From the NCBI GenBank assembly GCA_963746185.1, contig CAVVAE010000004.1:1550001-1614000 (forward strand): DNA of 64,000 bases, given 5' to 3'. This document shows positions 8,282-16,881 of this stretch, in pieces. The DNA comes from CAVVAE01 sp963746185 (GTDB lineage: Bacteria; Actinomycetota; Actinomycetes; Propionibacteriales; Nocardioidaceae). The notes below the pieces were generated by a model that saw nothing but the letters and a program-made list of their open reading frames with translations, was not told where the DNA came from and did not search any database. Positions within the stretch are counted from its first letter, which is position 1, and each line of letters begins with the position of its first letter. The position numbers were made by a program, and so were the translations under genes.

Positions 8282-10759
8282 TTGTCTCGACGTGCCTATA
8301 TCCGTGTTGCCCTGACGGCATTTGTCGTCCTCTGCCTCGCCGGGCCGCAGGCCTGGGCTGCCACGAGCACGGACGTCGACAGCGGGAGCGACGCATCCCC
8401 GACCCGGTCGGGATGGGTGACCCTGCCCACCGGAGATCGCGTCGCCTACGAGCGCGACGACGCCGGCATTCGCACCGTCGGTGTCGAGCCGGCGCCCGGA
8501 GCGAGCGGCCGATACCGCACGGTCGACCTCGGCGACCACGTCCGCGTCATCCCCTTCGAAGCTCAGGGGTACGTCGACAGCGGCCAGATCGACCCGGCCA
8601 TCTTCGACGTGACAGCCCTGGCAGCAGCGGACGACCCCACGTTGGAGATCACCCGAGCCTCGGGCGACCAGGAACGACGGGCGATCCCCACAGATCCGGG
8701 CCGTGCTCACGCGCAGTGGGTCGACTTGGTGGGACAACCTCGCGCCGACGCAGCCCTTGCGAGACCCGCGAGGGCGCCGGGAGTGGCCGCGATCGACCTT
8801 GCCGGAACTGAAACGACCGAGCGACCTGTCGTCGATGGGACTGATGCGAACGCGAGCGGCGCGGACGATGCGATCGACCCGTGCACGCTCGGAGACGACC
8901 CCAATCAGCCAGGCCCGGGCAAGTTCCCGGTCACCATCAGGGCCCTCGACCGCCGTGGTGCGCCTTCGTGGGGCAGCTTTGTGCTGCACGACTATCGATG
9001 CCGCCCCTGGGAGAGCTACGGCTATATCCAGTTCGGTGCTCCGCCCGACACGGGGAAGACCTTCTACCTGCCGCCGGCGAAGTACGCCCTGCTGGGTGAC
9101 ATCACGACCCTCGATGCCTCCGGCCGGTTCGCACAGGAGATCACGGTCGGCGGACTCCCGGAGATCGATATCACGGGAGCACGCGAGATCGTCGTCGATG
9201 CCAGCGACGCGGTGCCGATCGAGACAACGACGCGGCACGAGTCGTCGCCCTCGACCGCGGTGCTCGGGTGGACCCGCGGAATGCCGACCAACAGGCTGGT
9301 CACCGCCGTGGTGCTCACGCCGCAGTACGACTCCCTCAAAACGATGTCAGCGATCCCGAGTGACTCGATCACGGACGGCGAGTTCGACTTCTACCCGACC
9401 TTGCGAGAGACAGCCCCGCTCGTCACGGCGTCGGTCAAACAGCTGCCCGACCTGCATCCCAAGCTGCTGCCGGGCAGCGCAAGCGCCGCGATGGAAAGCG
9501 ACCTGCGGTTGACCGACCTGGCACACCCGTGTCGTGGCTGCGCAATCGTCGTCCAGGAGGATCCAGAGTCCGGGATCGGCGGGCCGGTCGCTGATGCCGT
9601 CTCGCAGGGCGCCGGCGCAGTCATCGTGATTCCCGCGCAACCAGGAATCGTGCACGCCTCCGTCGACAGCCCGACCGGCCCTGTCCTGGCCCTCTCCTAC
9701 TCCGAGGGGCGCGCGGTGCTCAAGCGGGCCGACCGGCATACCAAGGTCCGTGTCACCGTGACGCCGTTCTCGCCGTACCTGTATGACCTCGCACTGCACG
9801 AGCAGAGCCGTATCCCGGCCGACCTGAGCTACGCCATCGATGACCGTGACGTTCACCGGGTCGTCCAGCGCTTCCACGGCGACGGGAAGCAAGGCACGTT
9901 CTACGAGACCCGCTACCCGCTATCACCGTGCAGGTGCTCGTTGCAGCCGATCCTGTCGCAGATCCAGACCGGGAGTGAGCGCGTTGACTACGTGTCCGAC
10001 AACGGCAGCGTGTGGCAGCAACAGCTCTTCAAGCCTGGATTCACGTTCCGTGACGCTCCACATGCGTACACACGTCAGAGCGCCGCGACCGCGGACTGGC
10101 TGGATGCACCGCTGACTTCCGGGCTGGCCTACGCGAAGGACGTGTCGATCACGGACTTCCGCTACCCGGCGCTCGTCAAGGACGGGACCATGACGTTCAA
10201 CATCCCGGCTGTCATGGACAACGCCGGCCACGGCGGCAACGGCGGCTTCAACGAGGGCCGGTTGTTCCGGAACGGTCAGTTCGTGCAGGACTTCACCGGG
10301 TTCGACACGGTCCCGATCGGAGACATGCCCACCACGTGGCGGCTGGAGATCGACCACTCGCACTTCGTGAACTCCTGGGCCAGCGCCACCGCAAGCCAGG
10401 TCGCGTGGACGTTTGTCACGGGAGACGAATCGTCCTCGCAGCCGGCTCCGCTGCCGATGATCGATGCCACGATCGACGTGCCCGTCGATCTGGTGGGGCG
10501 GCCGCACGGCCCGGCGCCCGAGTTCACCGTCCACCCGTGGCGGCTCGATGGGCGAAGCACCAACCGCGTGGTCGTCACGATGTCCTTCTCGACAGACGGT
10601 GGTCTGTCGTGGGAGAGCGCGCACGTGAAGCGCGGACACGACGGTTACACCGCGCGTCCGAAGCTGCGCGGGCACGGACCCGTCTCGATGCGTCTGCGCG
10701 TCGCCGACCATGACGGCGCCAGCGTCGAGAGAACAGTGCACACGCTCTGGACCCGGTGA
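8282..10759 (+). CDS. Large secreted protein: subtilase-type N-terminal region and PA domain, no S8 catalytic domain
   Basis: 825 residues from a TTG start with AAGGAG five bases upstream; a signal peptide (RRAYIRVALTAFVVLCLAG) follows directly, which decides this start over upstream ATGs. Residues about 40-110 (VTLPTGDRVAYE, VGVEPAPGA, DPAIFDVTAL) resemble the N-terminal propeptide of streptomycete subtilases. A protease-associated (PA) domain lies around residues 410-490 (GCAIVVQEDP, GAGAVIVIPAQ). The C-terminal 300 residues match the beta-rich tail of the same proteins. No D-H-S subtilase motifs (DTG, HGTHVA, GTSM) are present. It may be a degenerate or regulatory relative of the secreted proteases. 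Confidence 0.78.
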   Translation: MSRRAYIRVALTAFVVLCLAGPQAWAATSTDVDSGSDASPTRSGWVTLPTGDRVAYERDDAGIRTVGVEPAPGASGRYRTVDLGDHVRVIPFEAQGYVDSGQIDPAIFDVTALAAADDPTLEITRASGDQERRAIPTDPGRAHAQWVDLVGQPRADAALARPARAPGVAAIDLAGTETTERPVVDGTDANASGADDAIDPCTLGDDPNQPGPGKFPVTIRALDRRGAPSWGSFVLHDYRCRPWESYGYIQFGAPPDTGKTFYLPPAKYALLGDITTLDASGRFAQEITVGGLPEIDITGAREIVVDASDAVPIETTTRHESSPSTAVLGWTRGMPTNRLVTAVVLTPQYDSLKTMSAIPSDSITDGEFDFYPTLRETAPLVTASVKQLPDLHPKLLPGSASAAMESDLRLTDLAHPCRGCAIVVQEDPESGIGGPVADAVSQGAGAVIVIPAQPGIVHASVDSPTGPVLALSYSEGRAVLKRADRHTKVRVTVTPFSPYLYDLALHEQSRIPADLSYAIDDRDVHRVVQRFHGDGKQGTFYETRYPLSPCRCSLQPILSQIQTGSERVDYVSDNGSVWQQQLFKPGFTFRDAPHAYTRQSAATADWLDAPLTSGLAYAKDVSITDFRYPALVKDGTMTFNIPAVMDNAGHGGNGGFNEGRLFRNGQFVQDFTGFDTVPIGDMPTTWRLEIDHSHFVNSWASATASQVAWTFVTGDESSSQPAPLPMIDATIDVPVDLVGRPHGPAPEFTVHPWRLDGRSTNRVVVTMSFSTDGGLSWESAHVKRGHDGYTARPKLRGHGPVSMRLRVADHDGASVERTVHTLWTR

Positions 10760-10789
10760 GGAGGGGTCACCGCCCACGGTTGACGTCGA

Positions 10790-11728
10790 TCAGGACACCG
10801 GCCCGGCACTGGCGCGGTTGATCGCAGCCAGCCACGCCTCCGTAAAGGCGTCGGTGTCGACGTCGGTGACGACGCGGATGGCGCGCCCGCCTTCGTCAGG
10901 CTGAAACGCGAGTACGCCGTCGTGCGTGGTCGGTGTGAGGCTGAGGACTTCAGTGGTGACGCCGTCCCACCCGGCCGCGACCGCGCATGCCAGCGGGTCG
11001 TGGTGGAAGTTGAGGAGGTCGTCGGGCAGTGCCGCATGCGCGTGGGCGATCGCGGCCTTGTCCTGGTCGACGCAATAGGCCGTCGCCTGACGAGCGATCA
11101 GCCTCCCGAGTTGTCCAGCCTCGTCGAGCCGCGAGAGGTCTGACTCGCACAGCTGCACGCGAAGCGAGGTCGAGAGCGGTACCAGCGTCAGCGCTGCATG
11201 CGTGGCCACGGTGGCGGCGGCGAGGGTGTCGCATTGGACGTTCCAGTCGGCGCTCGGGCCCCAGGCCGGATAGCCGGGTGGAACGGGCTCGAACCATCCC
11301 GCCATGGCGACGACTGGTGCATCACGCAGGCTGCCGGGGTGAAGCGCCTCGAGCATCGCCAGGTTGGTCATCGGACCGATCGCCGCGATGGTCGCGCCGG
11401 CCTCGAGACTGCTGGCGATGCGGGTGAGGGCTGCTGCTGGCTGGGTTGCGCGAGGTTGCGGTGCGGCGCCTTCCCAATAGCGGTCGTGCTCGGGGATTCC
11501 GCCCATCGGCTGGCCATGCGTGAGCGAGATCCTGGCGCCGGGCTCGACGGCGATATCGGTGCGGCCGGTCAGGTCGAGGAATCGTCGTACATAGTCGGCC
11601 CGTCGGCCGTCCGGGTCGGCGACCGTGGTGATCGCCACGATCTCGACTTCAGGCCATCCCAACAGCATGGCGAGCGCGCAGGCATCGTCAGGATCACCCG
11701 CGAAGTCGGTGTCGAGATGGATCCTCAC
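10790..11728 (-). CDS. Nucleoside hydrolase (IUNH superfamily)
   Basis: 312 residues, usual family length. The N-terminus carries the calcium-binding cluster DTDFAGDPDDACAL, the mark of inosine-uridine nucleoside hydrolases, which split ribonucleosides to base and ribose. The GPMTNLAML segment and the late FHHDPLACA motif (calcium/ribose-binding Asp and active-site His) are present. The family includes pyrimidine-, purine- and nicotinamide-riboside-specific members; the sequence does not tell which. It is followed at 7 bp by the promoter-proximal small protein gene in the same direction (11735-11935), so the two may be co-transcribed. Confidence 0.9.
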   Translation of the reverse strand: MRIHLDTDFAGDPDDACALAMLLGWPEVEIVAITTVADPDGRRADYVRRFLDLTGRTDIAVEPGARISLTHGQPMGGIPEHDRYWEGAAPQPRATQPAAALTRIASSLEAGATIAAIGPMTNLAMLEALHPGSLRDAPVVAMAGWFEPVPPGYPAWGPSADWNVQCDTLAAATVATHAALTLVPLSTSLRVQLCESDLSRLDEAGQLGRLIARQATAYCVDQDKAAIAHAHAALPDDLLNFHHDPLACAVAAGWDGVTTEVLSLTPTTHDGVLAFQPDEGGRAIRVVTDVDTDAFTEAWLAAINRASAGPVS

Positions 11729-11734
11729 TCGGCG

Positions 11735-11935
11735 CTACGTGGAGGGCTGGGGGGTCTTGCACTTCACCTTGGGGTTGACCCCGACGTAGTTGAGAGGTCC
11801 AGCGACGATCGTGAGAGCGGTGTCGCTGAAGTGAGCACAGTCGGACTTGTTGCTGCCGCCGAAATAGTCTCGCTGTGCCGCAGCGATGGCTCCGATGGCT
11901 AACCAGACAACGACGATGACAACCGCGATCTTCAT
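11735..11935 (-). CDS. Small single-pass membrane or secreted protein
   Basis: 66 residues from an ATG at 11935 with GGGAG nine bases upstream. The N-terminus (MKIAVVIVVVWLAIGAIAAA) is one hydrophobic segment; the rest has two Cys (SDCAH and VKCKT) that could form a disulfide outside. It lies 6 bp upstream of the nucleoside hydrolase on the same strand. No family is recognised; similar short proteins are common in Actinobacteria. Confidence 0.6.
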   Translation of the reverse strand: MKIAVVIVVVWLAIGAIAAAQRDYFGGSNKSDCAHFSDTALTIVAGPLNYVGVNPKVKCKTPQPST

Positions 11936-12057
11936 GGTGCGCTGCTCCCGGTCGGTGGAAGGGATGGTCACGCGAACATACCGTGGCTATCCGGACCTCA
12001 CCACCGATGCCGATCGAGCCAGCCCAGCCTCAACCGCATGCCGGCGGCCGCCTGCCG

Positions 12058-12555
12058 TCATGGCTGCGCGAACGGCGGGGGGCCGACGATCTGCATGGCG
12101 CCGGTTTCCTCACCCACCGCACGGATCCGGTCGAAGTCGACAGGACCGGAAGCTTCTGACTGCGTGGTGGGATCGCTCGCGCCCCAGTAGAACGGCTGTG
12201 CGCTGCCGGGAGTCTGAATGCAGAGCATGCGGGCAAAGGTCGAGGTCACCATGAACGCGTGCGGTACGTTGCGCGGCGCCATCACCATGCCACCGACACC
12301 GAGCTGGTGTTCCGCACCGTCGATCGAGAGCAGGATCTCCCCCTCGAGCAGGTAGAACGTCTCGTCGACGTCTGGGTGGATATGCAGCGGGGTCACCTTC
12401 CCCTGCGCCAGGTAGTCCTCGAAGAGCAGAAACTCCCCGTTCGACTCTTCGGCTGTGACTTTCCAGGTCATCAGGCCGCCACCGCAGAACCAGCGCTTCT
12501 CGCCGTCCTCGCGTCCGCGGATGATGGTGGTCCCTGCTCTGGTGGCGTCGATCAT
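12058..12555 (-). CDS. Cupin domain protein, probably under the divergent TetR regulator
   Basis: 165 residues starting at an ATG with GGAG nine bases upstream. It contains a single conserved cupin_2 domain: motif 1 is HIHPDVDETFYLLEGE (two His and Glu metal ligands), motif 2 is around residues 95-115 with NVPHAF. The protein resembles quercetin-dioxygenase-like cupins of Actinobacteria. It could be a small dioxygenase, isomerase or binding protein. It is divergent from a TetR gene with 73 bp between starts, so repression by that regulator is likely. Confidence 0.85.
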   Translation of the reverse strand: MIDATRAGTTIIRGREDGEKRWFCGGGLMTWKVTAEESNGEFLLFEDYLAQGKVTPLHIHPDVDETFYLLEGEILLSIDGAEHQLGVGGMVMAPRNVPHAFMVTSTFARMLCIQTPGSAQPFYWGASDPTTQSEASGPVDFDRIRAVGEETGAMQIVGPPPFAQP

Positions 12556-12628
12556 GGCGACTACTCTCCGTACCTTGCGGCACTGGTTCGTGGGACTTCC
12601 ATCCCATGAAGGACAGTAGGGTACCGTG

Positions 12629-13240
12629 ATGGGCATGTCAATCCCGTATGAGCAGGTGGGGCGCACCCGACAGAAGAGCCGCACCCGCGACGCGCTGGTC
12701 TCCGCGGCCCGCGATCTGGTCGCCATGGGAGTGACTCCGACCGTCGAGCAGGCGGCTGAAGCCGCGTCGATCTCGCGGACGACCGCCTATCGCTACTTCT
12801 CCAACCAGCGCACGCTGTTGGTGGCAGCCCACCCTGAAACAGCAACGGAGTCGCTGCTTCCGGACGAGCCGCCCGATGATCCGCTCCCTCGGTTGGAGGC
12901 GGTGATCGACGCCTTCACCCGGTTGATCCTCGAGACCGAACCTCAGCAGCGGGCCATGCTCAGACTGTCGCTCGAGGCTGACCCCGCGAAGCGGGAAGAT
13001 CTCCCGCTGAGACAGGGTCGGGGGATCGGGTGGATCGCGGAGGCGTTGAGCCCGCTGTCGGGGCAGCTCCCCGAGGCGAAGGTGCAGCGGCTGGTGCTCG
13101 CGATCCGTAGCGCGTGCGGCATCGAGGCGCTGGTCTGGCTCGTTGACGTGGCCGGACTGTCCAGGGACGAGGCTGTCGAGACGATGCGATGGTCGACGCG
13201 CGCCATGGTGAGGTCAGCCCTCGACGGCGACGTTCCCTGA
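12629..13240 (+). CDS. TetR family transcriptional regulator
   Basis: 203 residues. The HTH is at about residues 15-60 (RDALVSAARDLVAMGVTPTVEQ, ASISRTTAYRYFSNQ split by the turn). The C-terminal ligand domain is helical and not assignable. Three possible starts (GTG 12626, ATG 12629, ATG 12635) lie within 9 bp; ATG 12629 has AGTAGGG seven bases upstream. The divergent cupin gene is the probable target. The gene ends just before a block of the TCGACAAGCTCGACC repeat family. Confidence 0.88.
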   Translation: MGMSIPYEQVGRTRQKSRTRDALVSAARDLVAMGVTPTVEQAAEAASISRTTAYRYFSNQRTLLVAAHPETATESLLPDEPPDDPLPRLEAVIDAFTRLILETEPQQRAMLRLSLEADPAKREDLPLRQGRGIGWIAEALSPLSGQLPEAKVQRLVLAIRSACGIEALVWLVDVAGLSRDEAVETMRWSTRAMVRSALDGDVP

Positions 13241-13243
13241 GCC

Positions 13244-13350
13244 GGCTGATGGAGCCTGTCGAAATCACCGAGGTCTCGACAAGCTCGACCGTCGAGTTGG
13301 GGTCTCGACAAGCTCGACCGCCGGGTTGGGTCTCGACAAGTTCGACCGCC
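13244..13350. repeat. Dispersed intergenic repeat, block 1
   Basis: Four copies or half-copies of one element: GAGCCTGTCGAAATCACCG once, then TCTCGACAAGCTCGACCG three times in inverse orientation with small changes. The same element makes a larger block at 52063-52310 and a partial copy (GGGTCTCGACAAACGC) at 28370. It lies in intergenic space after the TetR gene. Confidence 0.8.
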
Positions 13351-13365
13351 GAAGGAACCCAGCCG

Positions 13366-13524
13366 TCAGCGGTACGTCGAGCTACGGCCGGGTCGCCATC
13401 CGACCAAAACGCCGACCGCCACGACGGCGGCGGCGATGATGAACAGCCACTTCAGAGCACTGAGGATGAAGCCGAGCACCATAAGCGCGATAGCGATGGC
13501 GATCAGGATCACGACGAGTTGCAT
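13366..13524 (-). CDS. 52-residue two-segment membrane protein
   Basis: An ATG at 13524 opens a 52-codon frame ending in TGA at 13366. Residues 2-22 (QLVVILIAIAIALMVLGFIL) and 27-42 (LFIIAAAVVAVGVLVG) are hydrophobic, joined by a short SALKW turn, with a basic C-terminus. This is the composition of small actinobacterial hairpin membrane proteins. The Shine-Dalgarno is weak. It is shorter than most gene finders' cut-off, and its function is unknown. Confidence 0.55.
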   Translation of the reverse strand: MQLVVILIAIAIALMVLGFILSALKWLFIIAAAVVAVGVLVGWRPGRSSTYR

Positions 13525-13615
13525 GCATCAAGCCTAGAGCCGAAATCCGGCTGCCCGAGAGGACACTGGCACTCTTCACGAGCGAGACGCGTCGGCGACG
13601 CCTTAGGCTCCCCCG

Positions 13616-14269
13616 ATGGACCTCACGTCGCTGACCCGGCTGCCCGAGATGGCTTCGACCGACCGGTCTGCTCTCGACGCGCTACTGGACGCCAGTCTGG
13701 TCGGACACGTCGGCTTTGCTGTCGAAGGTCAGCCGGTCGTCATTCCGACTGGGATCGCGCGCGACGGCGACCGTGTCCTCATGCACGGCTCGACCGGGTC
13801 TCGCTGGATGCGGCAACTGGCTTCGGGGACTCCGGTCGCCTTGGCGGTCACCACCATCGAGGGGCTGCTCGTAGCGCGCTCGGCCTTCGAGTCCTCGATG
13901 CATTACCGCAGCGCAGTCATCTTCGGTGGGTGCGCGGTGCTCAAGGACGACGACAAACGCGCCGCGCTGGATGTGCTGACGGACCACCTGCTGCCTGGCC
14001 GAGTCGCGGAGGTGCGAGCGCCATCAGCCAAGGAGCTCGCCGCCACTCTGGTGCTGGCGCTGCCCATCGAGACGTGGTCGCTCAAGCTCTCAGACGGCTG
14101 GCCCGAGGACCTCCCCTCTGACATCGAGGGTCCCGCATGGGCAGGCGTCGTACCTATGCGTACGACGTTCGGGCCACCAATTCCTGCACCCGATCTCAGC
14201 GACGGAGTCGCCGTGCCAGCCAGCGTCATCGACTTGCTTGACGACGCTGGCACCAGACCCGAACGCTGA
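13616..14269 (+). CDS. Pyridoxamine 5'-phosphate oxidase-related (PPOX/NimA-like) flavin protein
   Basis: 217 residues with the split-barrel FMN-binding fold. The pattern LLDASLVGHVGFAVEGQPVVIP, HGSTGSRWMRQL and VALAVTTIEGLLVARSAFESSMHYRSAVIFG (in short pieces here: HVGFAVE, RDGDRVLMHGSTG, SMHYRSAV) is typical of NimA/PPOX-class proteins. The conserved His in SMHYRS is the residue used for cofactor contact in this subgroup. These proteins reduce nitro or other small compounds, or act in flavin or heme chemistry. Substrate cannot be assigned. It is monocistronic. Confidence 0.82.
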   Translation: MDLTSLTRLPEMASTDRSALDALLDASLVGHVGFAVEGQPVVIPTGIARDGDRVLMHGSTGSRWMRQLASGTPVALAVTTIEGLLVARSAFESSMHYRSAVIFGGCAVLKDDDKRAALDVLTDHLLPGRVAEVRAPSAKELAATLVLALPIETWSLKLSDGWPEDLPSDIEGPAWAGVVPMRTTFGPPIPAPDLSDGVAVPASVIDLLDDAGTRPER

Positions 14270-14301
14270 CCGGGTGTCAGCCGCTCTTGGCTCGCTTGTG
14301 A

Positions 14302-14445
14302 TCCCATCACTGCCTGAGTCGCGTCCTGGTAGAGCTCGCAACCCTGGCAATCCAGTGCGGCCTTTCTGAGCTTCGGCAACGTTGGACGATCGGGAACAAA
14401 GCGCTCCGCTCCAGGCGGCTCCTTGCCTGACCTGCTGCCAGCCAT
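14302..14445 (-). pseudogene. udgX: Truncated remnant of a UdgX-type uracil-DNA glycosylase
   Basis: On the minus strand an ATG at 14445 begins MAGSRSGKEPPGAERFVPD and continues with LPKLRKAALDCQGCELYQDATQAVMG. This matches the N-terminus of UdgX proteins, including the Cys-x-x-Cys part of the Fe-S ligand set. Homology stops at about 14302, before the GEQPGDQED motif and all catalytic residues, and the frame runs on through sequence that is antisense to the PPOX gene. It is therefore a fragment of about 48 codons. Confidence 0.6.
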
Positions 14446-14553
14446 GATTCGAGCTCCTGTCGGGATCGGTTTCTCTCCGTCGTACCCGCGCGCTCCTGCG
14501 GCCAAACGCGTTGCCAACTGGGCCGACGGCGGCTCATGCGCCAGACTAGACGC

Positions 14554-15414
14554 GTGGATTTCGACACGGTTGCTGACGAGCTCTACGGCCTGCCCTTGCA
14601 GGAGTTCACCGCAGCTCGAAACGCCCAGGCCAAGCAGGCCAAGGCAGCCGGTGAAGCGTCGCTGGCCAAGCAGGTGCAGGCACTTCGCAAGCCATCGATG
14701 GCTGCGTGGCTCATCAACCAGCTCGTTCGACGGCAGAGCGACGAGCTGACGGTCTTGGTCGAACTCGGGACCGAGCTACGTGCGGGACTGTCGGGGCTGA
14801 CGGGCGATGAGTTGCGACAGCTCACCAAGCAGCGCTACCAGCTGGTCTCTGCCCTGGTGCAGCAGGCGTTGTCTGTCGTCGACGGCCAGCGCGTCAGCAA
14901 CGAGGTCGCCGGAGCAGTGCGGGAGACCCTCGAGGCAACCCTGTCCGATGCGGCGAGTGCTGAGGCCGTCCAGGCAGGCCGGCTCGCTGAGGCGTTGCAC
15001 GTGTCGGGCTTTGGTGCCGGGTTTGGTGCGCCGGCCGTCGTACTCGATGACGTGTCAGCCGGCGGCGGTGGGGACAACGTGGTCGACATCGCCGAACATC
15101 GAGATCGTCGTGCCTTGGCGCGCGAACAGGCAGAAGCGCGAGTCGAAGAGGCGGAGAGCGAGTCTGAGAACGCAGCGGCGCGACTGGAGGAAGCCGAGGA
15201 GCAGGTCAAGGCGGCCGAGGAGGCGCAGCAAGAAACGGCTGCGCGCGTACGACGCCTGCAAGAGGACCTCACGCGAGCGTCGAACGAACTCGAGAAGCGC
15301 ACAGAGGCCGCGGCACGCAAGCGAGGGCAGCGAGACGACGCGGCCACTGATGCGCAGGAAGCCGCCTACGACCTGGCAGACGCACGCGAGGCGCTACGCC
15401 GCCTCAACGGGTGA
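14554..15414 (+). CDS. Actinobacterial coiled-coil protein of unknown function
   Basis: 286 residues. The first 130 are a helical domain opening VDFDTVADELYGLPLQEF, which I recognise as a frequent but uncharacterised actinobacterial N-terminus. From about residue 185 to the end it is a long Glu/Ala/Lys/Arg coiled coil (EEAESESENAAARLEEAEE and similar heptads). The GTG at 14554 follows TAGACG-like -10 sequence within 10 bp, so a leaderless start is likely; an in-frame ATG lies 18 bp earlier. No partner is evident nearby. Confidence 0.75.
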   Translation: MDFDTVADELYGLPLQEFTAARNAQAKQAKAAGEASLAKQVQALRKPSMAAWLINQLVRRQSDELTVLVELGTELRAGLSGLTGDELRQLTKQRYQLVSALVQQALSVVDGQRVSNEVAGAVRETLEATLSDAASAEAVQAGRLAEALHVSGFGAGFGAPAVVLDDVSAGGGGDNVVDIAEHRDRRALAREQAEARVEEAESESENAAARLEEAEEQVKAAEEAQQETAARVRRLQEDLTRASNELEKRTEAAARKRGQRDDAATDAQEAAYDLADAREALRRLNG

Positions 15415-15547
15415 CGCTCAAAATTCCTGCGACCTCGAACTATCTCGTTCTTGGCGTTAACCTAGGCCCCCGATCACGGCGACCGCGTGTTGCACCTGGT
15501 CTACGACGTAGTGCACTGACCCTCGAACTCAACCAAGGATTGAACCG

Positions 15548-16156
15548 ATGTCCTCGACTGTGCTGTACATGTCCATGTCACTCGACGGTTTCATCGCCGG
15601 GCCTAACGAAAGTCCGGAGAACGGGCTCGGCGATGGCGGTGATCGGCTGCACGAGTGGGTCTTCCCGGGTGCCGAGGGCGGTGACTTTGAGGCAGCCGTT
15701 GAGCGACTGCAAGGCGTGAACCGCCAGATCTATGACGAGGTGATGTCGACAGGGGCTGTGCTAGCTGGACGTGGGACGTTCGAGCCCGCGGGTGGGTGGG
15801 GAGGCGACCATCACGACGGGGTGCCGATCTACATTCTCAGCCGCCACCCGGCACCTGACTGGACGGCGGATTGGCCTTTGGTGCACTACGTGAGCGACCT
15901 CGAGGCCGCGGTGCGAGATGCCAAGCAGGCGGCCGGCGACAAGAACGTGCTCGTGCACGGAGCGGGTATCACCTCGCGCGCCATCTCCGCAGGGCTCATG
16001 GACGAGCTTGAGATCCACCTGGTTCCGGTCCTGTTCGGTGACGGACGGCCGTTGTTCGAGCACCTCGGTGTCGAACAGCGCCAGCTCGAGCGGGTCAGGG
16101 TTCTCGAAGGCGAAGATGGCGTCACTCACCTGCGCTACCGCGTGCGCCGCTCGTGA
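15548..16156 (+). CDS. Dihydrofolate reductase family protein (RibD C-terminal-like)
   Basis: 202 residues. The N-terminus VLYMSMSLDGFIAGPNESP is the standard opening of stand-alone RibD_C/DHFR-like reductases. The GRGTFEPAGGW segment and the late HGAGITSRAISAGLMDEL motif fit the NADPH-binding fold. These enzymes are NADPH-dependent reductases of mostly unknown substrate in Actinobacteria. The start is an ATG; sequence before it has no strong Shine-Dalgarno. The gene is monocistronic. Confidence 0.85.
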   Translation: MSSTVLYMSMSLDGFIAGPNESPENGLGDGGDRLHEWVFPGAEGGDFEAAVERLQGVNRQIYDEVMSTGAVLAGRGTFEPAGGWGGDHHDGVPIYILSRHPAPDWTADWPLVHYVSDLEAAVRDAKQAAGDKNVLVHGAGITSRAISAGLMDELEIHLVPVLFGDGRPLFEHLGVEQRQLERVRVLEGEDGVTHLRYRVRRS

Positions 16157-16269
16157 CCCGTGAAGACGGCTCGGCAATCTAGTTGAACGCTGCATCTTCC
16201 GCCCACCCACTGCCGGAGATACAGTCACCTTGAGGTGCCGTTGCGGGGGTCGTCATAAAGGGGCTGAGC

Positions 16270-16782
16270 ATGCTAAGTGACACCGCGTTAACCGAACTCG
16301 AAGCACGACGTGAGGAGCTGCGCCAGCGTCACCTCCGTCCCGCCGCCGAACGTGATTCGACACCCGGTCGTGGCATTCACCACGCCGCCCTCATCTGCTC
16401 CGACGTCGAGCAGACGATCGACTTCTACCAGGGCTTGCTGGGATTTCCCTTGGTGGAGTTGGTCGAGAACCGTGACTACAAAGGCTCGACACACTTCTTC
16501 TTCGACCTCGGTAACCAGACCCTGCTGGGCTTCTTCGACTTCCCCGGTCTGGGGCTCGAGCCCGGCGTCGAGGCGCTCGGCGGCGTACAACACATCGCGA
16601 TCTCGTCTCCCCGAGACCGTTGGGAGCAGGTCCGAGACCGGTTGGACGCGGCAGGTGTGAAGTACGAGGGGCCGGATCGCGGGATTGAGGAGTCGATGTA
16701 CTTCAAGGACCCCGACGGCATCCAGATCGAGCTGCTGAGCGATCCGTTGATGTACTTCGACGGCAAGCAGCTCGACGAGTAG
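16270..16782 (+). CDS. VOC (glyoxalase/extradiol dioxygenase) superfamily protein
   Basis: 170 residues with two beta-alpha-beta-beta-beta modules. Metal ligands are visible as His in GIHHAALICSDV, His in VQHIAISS and Glu in GIQIELLSD. A 30-residue N-terminal helix precedes the fold. Size and motifs fit a single-domain-pair lyase, isomerase or resistance-type VOC protein; the substrate is unknown. Its 3' end, including the stop codon, is duplicated in tandem (16763-16800). Confidence 0.85.
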   Translation: MLSDTALTELEARREELRQRHLRPAAERDSTPGRGIHHAALICSDVEQTIDFYQGLLGFPLVELVENRDYKGSTHFFFDLGNQTLLGFFDFPGLGLEPGVEALGGVQHIAISSPRDRWEQVRDRLDAAGVKYEGPDRGIEESMYFKDPDGIQIELLSDPLMYFDGKQLDE

Positions 16783-16810
16783 CAAGCAGCTCGACGAGTA
16801 GCAAGCGGCT
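16763..16810 (+). repeat. Tandem 19-bp duplication over the VOC stop codon
   Basis: GCAAGCAGCTCGACGAGTA is present at 16763-16781 and again, without change, at 16782-16800, followed by a partial third copy (GCAAGCGGCT) to 16810. The first unit encodes the last residues of the VOC protein plus the first bases of the stop; translation still stops after unit one. Confidence 0.95.
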
Positions 16811-16881
16811 CACGATGTACGTCGAACGGGCCACGATTGACAGCCGAATCACGGGGGTCTTCAGCGAGAGAGGTGCCGGGG

